Part shown: one piece after another, positions 53,353 to 62,003 of the stretch | How the letters are laid out: every line of letters begins with the position of its first letter | Numbering within the stretch: the first letter of the stretch is position 1 | Assembly (NCBI RefSeq): GCF_000523235.1 | Contig: NZ_CP006850.1 | Span: forward strand, 3,224,001 to 3,288,000 | Direction of reading: 5' to 3' | From: Nocardia nova SH22a | Lineage (GTDB): Bacteria; Actinomycetota; Actinomycetes; Mycobacteriales; Mycobacteriaceae | Length of the DNA: 64,000 nucleotides | Made by a program: the position numbers and the translations under genes | Notes under the pieces: generated by a model | Told to the model about the DNA's origin: nothing | The model's database searches: none | The model's input: the letters and a program-made list of their open reading frames with translations, nothing else

Positions 53353-53428
53353 CGGCCTCTCCTTCCCGTCCGGCGCCGGTCCCGCAGCCTGTTCGCCGCG
53401 TACTCGCGATTGTAGGTGGCGGTGCGGA

Positions 53429-53446
53429 ATCCACCCGCGGGTGGAT
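53429..53446. promoter_or_regulatory. perfect 18-bp palindrome between TetR and hydrolase genes
   Basis: ATCCACCCGCGGGTGGAT is an exact palindrome, 77 bp from the TetR start and 62 bp from the hydrolase start. It could be an operator for the divergent pair. Its sequence differs from the palindrome at 52573, so the same TetR may not bind both. Confidence 0.55.
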
Positions 53447-53507
53447 GAGCCGGTCCCCGGTTACGGCTAATCTCGGGCGCACCGTATCGAGGGGAAGGCA
53501 ACGGACA

Positions 53508-54383
53508 ATGGAGACGTTCACCCACGCCGGAATGGTTTTCGACGTGACCGACATCGCGCCGGAATCCGGTGGTGAGACGGCGGAAACCGTTGTGCTGCTG
53601 CACGGTTTCCCCGAGGACCGGCACAGCTGGGCGGCGATCGCGGCCGAGCTGGCGGCGGCGGGATATCGCGTGCTGGCGCCGGATCTGCGGGGTTACTCGC
53701 CGGGGGCCCGGCCGGCGGCCCGCTCGGCCTACGCCCTCGATCGGCTGGCGGGCGATGTCCTGGCCCTGGCGGATGCGGCGGGCGTGCGGACTTTCCATGT
53801 CGCCGGGCACGACTGGGGCGCGTCCCTGGCCTGGCAGCTCGCGGCCGTCCATCCGGATCGCGTCGAATCGGTTGCCGCACTGTCTGTTCCGCATCCGATG
53901 GCGTTCGCGCGAGCGATGGTCACCAGTAGCCAGGCGCTGCGGTCGTGGTACATGCTGGCCTGTCAGCTGCCCTGGATCCCGGAGTTCGTGCTGTCGCTGC
54001 GCGGTGGCCGGATGATCGGGCGGGGACTCGTGCAGGCGGGCCTGGACCGCGAGTCGGCCGATCGGTACGCGGCGCGTGCGGCCGACCGGCATGCGATGCG
54101 CGGCCCGGTCAACTGGTATCGCGGCCTGCCGTTCGACATGCGCCGCCCGATGGGCCGGGTTCGGGTGCCGACGCTCTACGTGTGGGGCACCGGCGACAGC
54201 TACATCGCGCGCGACGGCGCCGAGCGGACCCGCGCCTACGTCACCGGGCCGTACCGATTCGTGGCGCTGGACGGTGCGTCGCACTGGCTGCCCGAATGCG
54301 AATCCGGCCGGATCGCGCCGCTGCTGATCGAACATCTGGCGGCCGCCCGGACCTCGGCGGGCGACGTGCATCCTGCGCCGTGA
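53508..54383 (+). CDS. epoxide-hydrolase-like alpha/beta-hydrolase
   Basis: 291 aa from ATG 53508 with GGGGAAGG upstream; the frame is open back to 53445 but without a ribosome site. Epoxide-hydrolase features: LLHGFPED oxyanion motif, nucleophile elbow GHDWGAS with aspartate, and catalytic histidine in DGASHWLPE. A lid domain lies between. No signal peptide. Divergent from the cassette A TetR, so perhaps the cassette makes an epoxide; this is inference. Confidence 0.85.
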   Translation: METFTHAGMVFDVTDIAPESGGETAETVVLLHGFPEDRHSWAAIAAELAAAGYRVLAPDLRGYSPGARPAARSAYALDRLAGDVLALADAAGVRTFHVAGHDWGASLAWQLAAVHPDRVESVAALSVPHPMAFARAMVTSSQALRSWYMLACQLPWIPEFVLSLRGGRMIGRGLVQAGLDRESADRYAARAADRHAMRGPVNWYRGLPFDMRRPMGRVRVPTLYVWGTGDSYIARDGAERTRAYVTGPYRFVALDGASHWLPECESGRIAPLLIEHLAAARTSAGDVHPAP

Positions 54384-54403
54384 CCGGCGTCAGCGGCGCA
54401 GGA
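54371..54403. terminator. bidirectional hairpin between convergent genes
   Basis: TCCTGCGCCG (54371-54380) pairs perfectly with CGGCGCAGGA (54394-54403). It overlaps the last codons of both the hydrolase (plus) and the TetR gene (minus), a typical place for a shared terminator. Confidence 0.6.
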
Positions 54404-54938
54404 TCCGGTTGGCCACCTGTTCGACCGATCCGGCGCCGGTGTGCAGCGAATAGCCGACACCCGCGCCGAGTACCGCGCTGGAATACAGCGCCTCGAGCGC
54501 CTCGGCGCGTGCGGGGGAGACGCCGGAACCCATCGCCTCGCAGACGCGGCGGCGGATGTCCGGTGCGATGCGGGTGCGCACATCGGCCACGCTGAACGGG
54601 CTGCCGGGCGCGGCGTAGAGCGGGTCGGCGGTGCCGGGATCGGCCCGGGAATCAGTGCGGCCCGCAGTGCTGCGGCCGTCGCCGGTGGCCGCGCCCTCGG
54701 ATATCGAACGCCGGGCGATCTCGGCGAGCAGCTGATCCTTCGAGCCCAGGTAGGCGTACGCGGTGGCGACGGCGAGCCCGGCCTCGGCCGCGACCCGGCG
54801 CACGGTCAGGCGATCGGACCCGTCCCGGATCAGCACCTCCAGGGCGGCCCGGAACAGTCGTTCGGACACGGTCGGCGTGGTGCCGTCCGCACCGCTGCCG
54901 CCAGGGGAAACCTGTCTTATGGACACATGTCCGAACAT
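54390..54938 (-). CDS. TetR-family regulator
   Basis: Up to 182 aa. Helix-turn-helix at residues about 24-70 (SERLFRAALEVLIRDG, then VRRVAAEAGLAVATAYAYLGSKDQL). The start is uncertain: ATG 54938 has no ribosome site, and a GTG nearer the helix-turn-helix is possible. The palindrome GGACACATGTCC lies at the beginning of the long frame; if the true start is downstream, it is an operator. Third TetR of this region; its target may be the phosphotransferase or itself. Confidence 0.82.
   Translation of the reverse strand: MFGHVSIRQVSPGGSGADGTTPTVSERLFRAALEVLIRDGSDRLTVRRVAAEAGLAVATAYAYLGSKDQLLAEIARRSISEGAATGDGRSTAGRTDSRADPGTADPLYAAPGSPFSVADVRTRIAPDIRRRVCEAMGSGVSPARAEALEALYSSAVLGAGVGYSLHTGAGSVEQVANRILRR
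54921..54932. promoter_or_regulatory. palindrome GGACACATGTCC at the TetR gene start
   Basis: GGACA and TGTCC arms flank CA. The same CA-spaced TGTC-type arms occur at 60866-60881 before the cassette B TetR. The fit to an operator depends on the true start of the TetR gene. Confidence 0.4.
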
Positions 54939-55132
54939 TATTCCAACCGGGCTCGGCGGGCAACCGCTGGAGGCTGTGATCGTGCTCGCTGTCCACTCGC
55001 GCCGAGTCCTGCGGCGAAGGCGCCCGCCGGAGACGCACAGTGGACGACGTTACTGTCCGGGTATGCCCAGCGTGTCTCTTCGTGAACCTGTCCGTAAACA
55101 CGGCCGGGCATCCGGCATCGACTATACGGTAG

Positions 55133-56311
55133 TCAATACAGTATGTCAGCCGGGCGATCGCGGGCGTGATCGATCAGCTCGGCCAGCAGGCTGAAACTGT
55201 CGTGTGCGCGCACCGCCGCGACGGCCCGTTCGACACCCACCCGCGACACCGCACGCGGCTGCATGCGCTCACCGGCCTCCGCGGTGCAGACCATCGCGAG
55301 AAACGGTTCGGTGATCGCGGCGCGATACAGCGTCCACATGCGCCTGGCGTCGGCCGGAATCCCGGCGGCGGCCAGCCGGTCCGAATACCGCTGCACCAGA
55401 GCGTATTCGATGTCACGCAGCAGCTCGGGACGCACCGAGACGGTGACGAAGTAGGCGAGATCGCGGATGCCGGGCCCGGCGGTGGCGACCTGCCAGTCGA
55501 GGAAACCGGGGCGGCCGTGCTCGAAGAACAGATTGCCCAGATGCGGGTCACCGTGGATCAGCGTCTGCGGCTGCGCGGCCCAGAAGGCGTCGATATCGGC
55601 GCTGCGCCGGTAGAAGATCCGGCACTGGTCCCGGATCGATTCCGGGATCAGATCCGCGCAGTGCCCGGTGATGCGGGCGAGGAACCGGCGCCGGACCAGA
55701 TCGCCCACCCGGATCTCGGCGGCCGAACGGCAGGCCAGCGGGCGCAGATCGCCGGTGAAGCGACCGGTCTCCCAGAACGCCGCGTGCAGATTGGCGAGCG
55801 CGTCGGTGACAGCCTCGGCCTCGGCGCGCGTCACCGAATCCACGACGGTGCGGAATTCCGCTGTCGCGGAGAGATCTTCGAGGATCAGGGCGCAGCGGCC
55901 GCGCATCGGGTCGATCTCGGCCAGATGGCAGCGCGGCACCCGCACCGGTGGGTCGTCACCGAGCGCGCGGTAGGCCAGGACCTCCCGGGCGCCGAGCCGG
56001 AAGACGTTCATCAGCACATGCTGTAAGTAGTTGCGCGGCATGAGTTTCAGAAACAGGTGCGGTGGCAGGCCGGTGTCGCCGGACACCTCGATCCGGGCGC
56101 GGGCGGCGGTACCGGAGTCCTGGCCGAGGACGCGCACCGCGGTGACCGCGCCGTCGGGCAGGCCGAGTAACCGGCTCACCCGCGGCGCGGTCAGGTCCGC
56201 CACGCGCAGCGGGATCGCGGTGCCGGACGGTATCGCCAGGTCGGCGGCGGCCCGCACCGCTTCCCGTGCGGCGGTGCCCAGGGCGATGGTGGTGGAGACG
56301 GGAGAGATCAC
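55133..56311 (-). CDS. aminoglycoside-phosphotransferase/ecdysteroid-kinase-like protein
   Basis: 392 aa from GTG 56311. Kinase-like fold of the APH superfamily: LFLKLMPRN (lysine for ATP), ALILEDL, catalytic loop HGDPHLGN near residue 255, and FLDWQ for metal. The EcKinase-like branch is often found beside P450 and acyl-CoA genes in actinobacteria. It follows cassette B by 37 bases on the same strand, so it is probably its last gene; it may phosphorylate an alcohol product of the complex. Confidence 0.84.
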   Translation of the reverse strand: MISPVSTTIALGTAAREAVRAAADLAIPSGTAIPLRVADLTAPRVSRLLGLPDGAVTAVRVLGQDSGTAARARIEVSGDTGLPPHLFLKLMPRNYLQHVLMNVFRLGAREVLAYRALGDDPPVRVPRCHLAEIDPMRGRCALILEDLSATAEFRTVVDSVTRAEAEAVTDALANLHAAFWETGRFTGDLRPLACRSAAEIRVGDLVRRRFLARITGHCADLIPESIRDQCRIFYRRSADIDAFWAAQPQTLIHGDPHLGNLFFEHGRPGFLDWQVATAGPGIRDLAYFVTVSVRPELLRDIEYALVQRYSDRLAAAGIPADARRMWTLYRAAITEPFLAMVCTAEAGERMQPRAVSRVGVERAVAAVRAHDSFSLLAELIDHARDRPADILY

Positions 56312-56348
56312 GAACGGCCCTTTCGTACGGCGCGACGGCGGCCCGAGA

Positions 56349-56774
56349 TCACGGATGGGCCTGTTGCTGGGCGCGTTCGCGGGCGACGCGTTCGTCGTGA
56401 TGGCGGACGAGCTCGCGGAAACCGATGCGGTGATAGCCGGGCTTCGGCTGGACGCCCCATTCGTCGCGGGCCGTATGCTGGTCCGCCGCTTCGGGTTTGC
56501 CGCCGAAGGGCGGTCCGCCGATCGGGTACGGATAGCGGCATTCGAGGCTGTCGTCGGAGTAGCGGACCTTCATCATCTCGCTGCAGATCTCGGTGAGCGA
56601 CAGGGTGGGCCAGCCGTACCAGAGCGCCAGTGCCGGAATGGTGAACGCGCCCTCGATCACGAGTGCGAACAGGCAGACGAAGATGCCGCGCCGCAGCCAC
56701 TTGTGCATCCGCGCGAAGGGCGCCGTGGTGCCCAGCGGCAGCTGCGTGTCGGTGGATTCGGAGGTGGTGGACAT
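56349..56774 (-). CDS. cassette B: single-span membrane protein, 141 aa
   Basis: 141 aa from ATG 56774 with GGGAG upstream. Paralogue of the 140-aa protein at 51137 with the same layout: [13 protein letters not shown] near the start, one membrane segment, two conserved cysteines (ICSEMM and LECRYP), GGPPFGG and a WGVQPKP segment. Family not recognised. It follows the 234-aa membrane protein by 23 bases. Confidence 0.83.
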   Translation of the reverse strand: MSTTSESTDTQLPLGTTAPFARMHKWLRRGIFVCLFALVIEGAFTIPALALWYGWPTLSLTEICSEMMKVRYSDDSLECRYPYPIGGPPFGGKPEAADQHTARDEWGVQPKPGYHRIGFRELVRHHDERVARERAQQQAHP

Positions 56775-56797
56775 GACGGTTCTCCCGGGAATTCGGG

Positions 56798-57502
56798 TCA
56801 GTCCGAGAAGATCTCGCGGTTGACGGTGTGCAGATAGGGAATGGCCAGAAACGGTGTGATGTAGAAGATGTCGTAGAGCCACCAGCCCAGGACGGGCAGG
56901 ACGGTGCCGTCGAAGCGCACATCGGCGTACATGGTCATGTTGGCGACGTAACCGACCCAGATGACGACGCCGAACCAGCAGGTGACGGTGAGCCATTGGT
57001 GCCCCCACCGCTTCATCTGCAGGAAGGCGACGGCCGCGGCGACCCGCATCGGGAACACCACGCAGATCAGGGCGATCTCCCAGCCCTTCTCGCCCGGCGC
57101 GCTGGATCCGCCGATCCACAGCTCGTTGTAGTGCCAGAAGTAGCCGTTGTCGACGAAATTGCCCCAGGCGGTGAAGAACACGCGTGTGATGAGGGTGTGG
57201 CTGGCGAACAGGTCCAGCACCCAGCCGATGCTGTTGAGGAAGGCGTCGAGAATGACCAGATAGCCGATCAGCGTCACGATGATGGGCCGCACCGACAGGC
57301 CGTCGCGTTGCGCCCGCCGCTGCAACCACACCCCGCGCAGGAAGATCGGCAGGCCGATGATCCCGAGGATGAAGGTGCCCATCAGAGCGGTGCCGGTGGT
57401 GAGCCAGTAGTCGGCCCGTCGCTGCGCGAGGCGGCTGGTCTCCTCGTGCTGATCCGCAGCGCCGCCGGAGCCGCGCTGTCCGGTGAATATCGGAAGGTTC
57501 AC
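56798..57502 (-). CDS. cassette B: multi-span membrane protein, 234 aa
   Basis: 234 aa from a GTG at 57502, which has GGAG 6 bases upstream. Paralogue of the 231-aa protein at 51589: [34 protein letters not shown] and the end [13 protein letters not shown] are the same. Five or six membrane segments. Differences are concentrated in the N-terminal 30 residues. Family not recognised. Confidence 0.87.
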   Translation of the reverse strand: MNLPIFTGQRGSGGAADQHEETSRLAQRRADYWLTTGTALMGTFILGIIGLPIFLRGVWLQRRAQRDGLSVRPIIVTLIGYLVILDAFLNSIGWVLDLFASHTLITRVFFTAWGNFVDNGYFWHYNELWIGGSSAPGEKGWEIALICVVFPMRVAAAVAFLQMKRWGHQWLTVTCWFGVVIWVGYVANMTMYADVRFDGTVLPVLGWWLYDIFYITPFLAIPYLHTVNREIFSD

Positions 57503-57510
57503 GGTGGCTC

Positions 57511-57630
57511 CTACCAGTCCCGCGACAGAGACATGTTCAGTTGGATCAGGAACATCGCCAGCAGATAGCCGTAGATCGCGATCTGGAAGACGATGAGCGC
57601 GCGCCTGCGCTTGCGGTCCTGTTCGTTCAC
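57511..57630 (-). CDS. cassette B: 39-aa single-span peptide
   Basis: GTG at 57630, stop TAG at 57511; AAGGAG about 10 bases upstream. Same length and layout as the 39-aa peptide of cassette [10 protein letters not shown] head, one span with the shared IVFQI and YLLA-type core, SRDW end. Lies between the ATPase gene and the 234-aa membrane protein. Confidence 0.86.
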   Translation of the reverse strand: MNEQDRKRRRALIVFQIAIYGYLLAMFLIQLNMSLSRDW

Positions 57631-57648
57631 GGCGACGGACTCCTTCGG

Positions 57649-58446
57649 TTACCGGGCCGGGGAGGAGGCGCCGGCCAGATGGGCCGCCGCGATCTCCCGC
57701 AGGCCTTCTCGGATCGCGCCGTCGCTGCTCGACGGTGCGAGGACACAGGCGTCCACGGCCTCGATCTCGGGTGCTCCGGCGGCGATGAGCAGTGCCGCGG
57801 CGACCAGCACCCGGGTGGACGGTGGCTCGAAATGGAAGATCTGATCGGCCGTGCGAATCCCGTTGGCGCACTCCACGAGTCGCCGCGCCACCCCGGTGCC
57901 GACACCGGATTCGGCGGCCACCACCTCGGTCTCGCGCCCGGCGGGCAGATAGTCCATGCCGATCGTGACGAAGCGCTGCCGGAACGAGGGTTTCAGCTCC
58001 TTGAGCGAGCTGCGGTAGGCCGGATTGTAGGAGCAGACCAGCAGGAACGACTCGGGTGCGGCGACCGCCTCCCCGGCGCGGTCGAGATACAGCGTCCGCC
58101 GATGGTCGGTGAGCGAATGCAGCACGGCCAGGGCGTCGTGGCGGGCCTCGACCACCTCGTCCAGATAGCAGATCGCGCCGGAGCGTACGGCGCGGGTGAG
58201 CGGGCCGTCGGACCACACCACATCGCCGCCGGTGACCAGGAACCGGCCGACCAGATCGGCGGTCGTGAGATCGTCGTGACAGCTGACGGTGACCACCGGG
58301 CGGCCCAGCAGTGCGCCGAGATGTTCGACCAGGCGGGTCTTGCCGCATCCGGTGGGGCCGGTGAGCATCACCGGCATGCGTTGCGCCGCAGCCCATTCGA
58401 ACAGGCGCACCTCCGAGCCCGCGGCGAGATATCGATCGGTTGTCAT
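57649..58446 (-). CDS. cassette B: NorQ/CbbQ-like MoxR AAA+ ATPase
   Basis: 265 aa from ATG 58446, overlapping the VWA gene stop (ATGA). Walker A GPTGCGKT, Walker B CYLDEVVEA, sensor region CSYNPAYRS, arginine region SFRQRF. Strongly similar to the ATPase at 42988. It should act with the VWA partner to remodel or load metal into the membrane complex encoded beside it. Confidence 0.9.
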   Translation of the reverse strand: MTTDRYLAAGSEVRLFEWAAAQRMPVMLTGPTGCGKTRLVEHLGALLGRPVVTVSCHDDLTTADLVGRFLVTGGDVVWSDGPLTRAVRSGAICYLDEVVEARHDALAVLHSLTDHRRTLYLDRAGEAVAAPESFLLVCSYNPAYRSSLKELKPSFRQRFVTIGMDYLPAGRETEVVAAESGVGTGVARRLVECANGIRTADQIFHFEPPSTRVLVAAALLIAAGAPEIEAVDACVLAPSSSDGAIREGLREIAAAHLAGASSPAR

Positions 58447-59969
58447 GCGGCCACCAGCTCTCGATGGATGTGGGCCAGGACCCGGGGAAGTTCCTCGGCC
58501 CGGTGGATACGGCAGGATCGGCGCGGCCCGAACACCTCGGGCAGGGGGTCGACCCGGGCGGGTCCGACGCCGATGTAGTAGAGGCACACCCCGGCCTTCT
58601 CGGCCTCCTCGACGGCATGGGCGACATCGGCCCAGGCGTAGCGGCCCTCGTACCCTTCGTCGGACATCAGGCCGTCGCCGATCACGATCAGCAGGCGGCG
58701 TTCGCCGGGCTGATCGAGCAGGCGGCGGGTCAGATGCCGCACGGGTGCGCCGAGCCGGGTGTATCCGGCGGTCATCAGGCCCAGCGCGCCCGGCTCGGCG
58801 AAGTGCCGGTCGTCGAAGTCGCGCAGGCAGCCCACCTCGACGCGGTGCCTGGTGTTACCGGTGAAGACGAACACGCCGTGTCGTTCGCGGGCCAGTGTCA
58901 TCGCGCGGGACAGGGCGTCGGCGCATTCGAGTTCCAGCCGGAAGACGCGCCCGCCGTGCACGCCGAGCGAGGAACTGCCGTCGAGCAGCAGCGCGGTGGC
59001 GACATCGCGCGAACTCGGGATCAGATCGCGAAAGATCCTGGGCTGGTGGGCCGTTCCGGTACCGAGGTCGAGGTAGTGACCGACGTAGCGGTCGACATCG
59101 ATATCGGATCCGTCCTCCAGTCCGGTGCGCATCGACCGGTGGGTGTGATGGGCGAACCAGCGTTGCACCGCGGGCGACACCGCGCCCGCCGGGGTGCTGA
59201 CCGCCGGGTGCCTGCGTTCGAGTACCGCCACATGGTCGGGCAGAAATGCCTCGGTCCAGAGATTCCATTCCGGATAGGGGATTCCGGCCCGCTGGTCGGC
59301 ACGGATCTCGAGGTCGTCGTTCTCCGGGCGGCTGGGCGGGGGAAGATTCGAATTGCGGTCGCCGCCTTCACCTCCCACCGGTACCGACATCAGCCGGAAG
59401 CGGTCGCTGCGCGCGGAGGTCCACGGCATCCGCCCGTACACCCGGCGCAGCGTCGCGGCCACCCCGCCGCGTACCGGCGCCGCGAACGGCAGCTCGCCGA
59501 GCAGTGGCGGCACCGGCAGGTCCCGTCGTGAACGCGCGAGTTCCATTGCGCGCGAGAGCATGTCCGCGCCGTCGAGGCTGGGATCGGCAGTCTCCAGTCC
59601 GGGTGCGGCGCGGTGCAGTTCGGCCGACAGGCCCGGCAGGCGCCCGGCGATCCAGCCCGCGGCCGCCCCGCCTTCGACCAGCGTGAGCGCGGCGCGCTGC
59701 CGGGGCGTCAGTTCGTGTAGCGCGTATTCGGCGATGCGGTCCTTGGTGGGTGCGCACTGCAGTGCCACACCGCAGGTCAGGGTGGTCCGGCTCCAGCCGG
59801 GGTCCGGTGCCGGATAAGGGATGTGGACGATGGTGCGGGCCCGGTTGAGCCCGAATGCCCGTCGTGGCCCGGTGGTCAGTCGCGCGCCTTCGCGGCGACG
59901 CCCGGAGAAGGCCGCCGCGGTGACCGCGCAACTGCGTTCCAGTGCGGCGGGATCGGTGGAGGGATACAT
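58443..59969 (-). CDS. cassette B: NorD-like VWA-domain protein
   Basis: 508 aa from ATG 59969; the frame is open further upstream but overlaps the 32-aa peptide gene. NorD signature PYPEWNLWTEAF near residue 240; VWA metal site LLLDGSSSLG near residue 335, later VIGDGLMSD. Homologous to the protein at 41237. Gene order (peptide, VWA, ATPase, peptide, membrane proteins) implies that all products work together. Confidence 0.88.
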   Translation of the reverse strand: MYPSTDPAALERSCAVTAAAFSGRRREGARLTTGPRRAFGLNRARTIVHIPYPAPDPGWSRTTLTCGVALQCAPTKDRIAEYALHELTPRQRAALTLVEGGAAAGWIAGRLPGLSAELHRAAPGLETADPSLDGADMLSRAMELARSRRDLPVPPLLGELPFAAPVRGGVAATLRRVYGRMPWTSARSDRFRLMSVPVGGEGGDRNSNLPPPSRPENDDLEIRADQRAGIPYPEWNLWTEAFLPDHVAVLERRHPAVSTPAGAVSPAVQRWFAHHTHRSMRTGLEDGSDIDVDRYVGHYLDLGTGTAHQPRIFRDLIPSSRDVATALLLDGSSSLGVHGGRVFRLELECADALSRAMTLARERHGVFVFTGNTRHRVEVGCLRDFDDRHFAEPGALGLMTAGYTRLGAPVRHLTRRLLDQPGERRLLIVIGDGLMSDEGYEGRYAWADVAHAVEEAEKAGVCLYYIGVGPARVDPLPEVFGPRRSCRIHRAEELPRVLAHIHRELVAA

Positions 59970-59980
59970 GTGCGGCGCCG

Positions 59981-60079
59981 TCAGAAGGTGCCGATGTTCT
60001 TCATGACCCAGTACCAGAAGGCGGTGATCAGCAGGACCCCGCCCCAGGCCACGGCCAGTCGGACGATCTCTTGCCACAT
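59981..60079 (-). CDS. cassette B: 32-aa single-span peptide
   Basis: ATG at 60079, stop at 59981. It begins MWQEIVRLAVAW, then one hydrophobic span, and ends KNIGTF. Same length as the cassette A peptide, with QEI-RL, AFWYW and IGTF conserved. It lies 11 bases before the VWA gene and 58 bases after the TetR stop. Confidence 0.86.
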   Translation of the reverse strand: MWQEIVRLAVAWGGVLLITAFWYWVMKNIGTF

Positions 60080-60137
60080 GGGGTGCCTCATTTCTGCGGA
60101 CCGGGCGTGGTGCCGCGAATCATGGTGTGGGAGTGGG

Positions 60138-60746
60138 TTATCGGGGTTCGAGACTGCGCAGGACGGTGACGAGGTAGTTGTCGAGGGTGACGGTGCGCAG
60201 TTGTGCCGCGGTGGTGGTCGAGGCCAGCAGCCCGTACAGGCCGAGCAGGAAGAACACCGCACTGTGATACGGATCGACGACGATCTGCGCCTCGCCCCGC
60301 TGGTGTGCGCGCTCGATCATCTCGGCGACGAGCACGATCACCGGATGTTCGCGCCAGTCCTCGGTGAGCGGCCGGGTCGGCGAGAAGTGCAGGGCCAGCA
60401 GATCCTTGAACAGCAGGGTGCCCAGCCGCCGTTCCATCGCCGCGACCAGCTCGATCGTCTTCGACAGTGAGGCCGCCAGGTCCCGGGGACGTGACAGGAA
60501 CCGGGTGAGGGCGCGGGCGATGCGCGTCTCCTCGCGTTCCTCGAGTGCGGCCAGGACATGTTCCTTGGTGGGGAAGTGGAAGTAGAAGGTGGCCCGCGCG
60601 ACGCCCGCGGCCGCCGCGATCGCCGCGACATCGGCGTCGGCCGTGCCGGTGGCCCGGAATTCCGCGATGGCGGCGTCGAGGACGCGCTGCCGCGTTTCCA
60701 GGCGCTGGGCCGTGCGGCCCTGCGGTTTCTGTGAGAGGTCACTCAT
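60138..60746 (-). CDS. TetR-family regulator of cassette B
   Basis: 202 aa from ATG 60746. Helix-turn-helix at residues about 17-65 (TRQRVLDAAIAEFRATG, then ATFYFHFPTKEHV). Paralogue of the TetR at 52744. It heads cassette B on the same strand; the inverted repeat at 60866 upstream is a likely autoregulatory operator. Confidence 0.89.
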   Translation of the reverse strand: MSDLSQKPQGRTAQRLETRQRVLDAAIAEFRATGTADADVAAIAAAAGVARATFYFHFPTKEHVLAALEEREETRIARALTRFLSRPRDLAASLSKTIELVAAMERRLGTLLFKDLLALHFSPTRPLTEDWREHPVIVLVAEMIERAHQRGEAQIVVDPYHSAVFFLLGLYGLLASTTTAAQLRTVTLDNYLVTVLRSLEPR

Positions 60747-60865
60747 GGTCGGCTTTTCGTCGAACGCCACCGGCGGCGGCCGGTGCGGCGAGGGATCGGG
60801 TGAGTTGTCCCGGAACTCCGAGGGTTCCGGTGAGGTGGGCGATCGGATGCGACCGCTGCACATAT

Positions 60866-60881
60866 GCTGACACATGTCAGC
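60866..60881. promoter_or_regulatory. inverted repeat upstream of cassette B TetR
   Basis: GCTGACA (60866-60872) and TGTCAGC (60875-60881) are perfect arms around CA, 120 bp before the TetR start. The TGACA/TGTCA core is a common TetR-type operator form. Confidence 0.55.
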
Positions 60882-61394
60882 GAGTTCAGGCAATCGGAAA
60901 TTTTCCGGACTTCACCCGCTATATCGCTGGTGGACAGTAATTTTCATGAATCCATGAGACATGTGTGCAATCTACTGTAATATCCACAGTTCGACTTGCC
61001 GAAGGGTGTTCTGCCCGCCCGGCGGTGCGATGTGTCATGCGTGCGGCGAGGAAGCCGCCGACCATGCGCGCAATCGCCACGGGTGCTGCGGCCGATTGCG
61101 GTGAACACGATCGGCCCGACCGCCTGTGCCACCGCGACGCCCCGGATATCTCGCCGTGGCAAGGTCCGCAGGCCGGCCGATCCGGGAGTGCTCGCCGTCG
61201 CCTGGGCGGTGATGCCGTTATACTGGCCGGCGATGACTACCGGGACGGCCATGAGCCACACACGGATCGGTGACCCGGTGCCCCACTGAACGCACCGCGG
61301 GCCCGGAGCCCGCATCGTTCGGCACCGCGGTCCGCGCGCGCACCTCCTGATCAGCTGACTTCGCATCGAAACATCAGCTACGACAGGAGAATTC
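60882..61394. other. intergenic region, no supported gene
   Basis: About 510 bases without a convincing gene. A minus-strand frame (60944-61507) contains a hydrophobic stretch around AVAQAVGPIVFTAIG that could be a remnant of a transporter, but it has no ribosome site and its other parts look non-coding. TCAGCT-type repeats before 61395 (61352-61380) may belong to the promoter of the VOC gene. Confidence 0.4.
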
Positions 61395-61772
61395 ATGACC
61401 GCACGTTTCAACCACACCATCATCGTGGCGGTGGATCGCGAAGTGTCCGCCGCCTTCTTCCGCGACATCTTCGAATTCGCCGACGCACCGTCGTGGGGTG
61501 TGTTCACGAACCTGCAGTGCGCGGACGGCGTCCTGCTGCAGTTCGCCGAACCGCCCGTGGAGGCGATCCAGATGCAGCACTACGCCTTTCTGGTCGACGA
61601 CGACCACTTCGATCGCGCTTACGCCCTGCTGTGCGAGCGGGGCATCGAGCACTGGGCCGATCCGCAGCGGACACTGCCCGGACGCACCAATACCGGCCAC
61701 GGCGGCCGGGGTGTGTACTTCATGGATCCGGCCGGACACGGTATCGAGATGATCACCCGGCCGTATCTCTGA
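61395..61772 (+). CDS. small VOC-superfamily protein
   Basis: 125 aa, single-domain glyoxalase/bleomycin-resistance fold: FNHTIIVAVD start with histidine, LLQFAEPP, MQHYAFLVDD, and GVYFMDPAGHGIEMIT end with histidine and glutamate ligands. AGGAGA ribosome site. Alone between cassette B and hypA; substrate unknown. Confidence 0.85.
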   Translation: MTARFNHTIIVAVDREVSAAFFRDIFEFADAPSWGVFTNLQCADGVLLQFAEPPVEAIQMQHYAFLVDDDHFDRAYALLCERGIEHWADPQRTLPGRTNTGHGGRGVYFMDPAGHGIEMITRPYL

Positions 61773-62003
61773 TCCCGCCCTGCGACTATCCGTGCCCCGG
61801 CGCCTGCCGGGCCGGGGCACGGATCGCGCCCCACGCGGGTGTCGCCGGTGGCGCTGCGGGCGCGGCGGACCAGGCAGGGAAGGAGTTCGCCGCGGAGATC
61901 TCTTCTTCGCGGATTCCCGGCCCGCGCGTGCCCCCGGCGCGAGTATGGTTGATCACGTCGTGGCGATCGATGATCTCGTCCTCCGGATGAATCGAGATAT
62001 CGC

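Noticed and set aside
60944..61507. Minus-strand frame with a hydrophobic stretch, possible transporter remnant
   Set aside because: No ribosome site, no family motif that I can name, and it runs into the VOC gene; kept only as a note on the gap.
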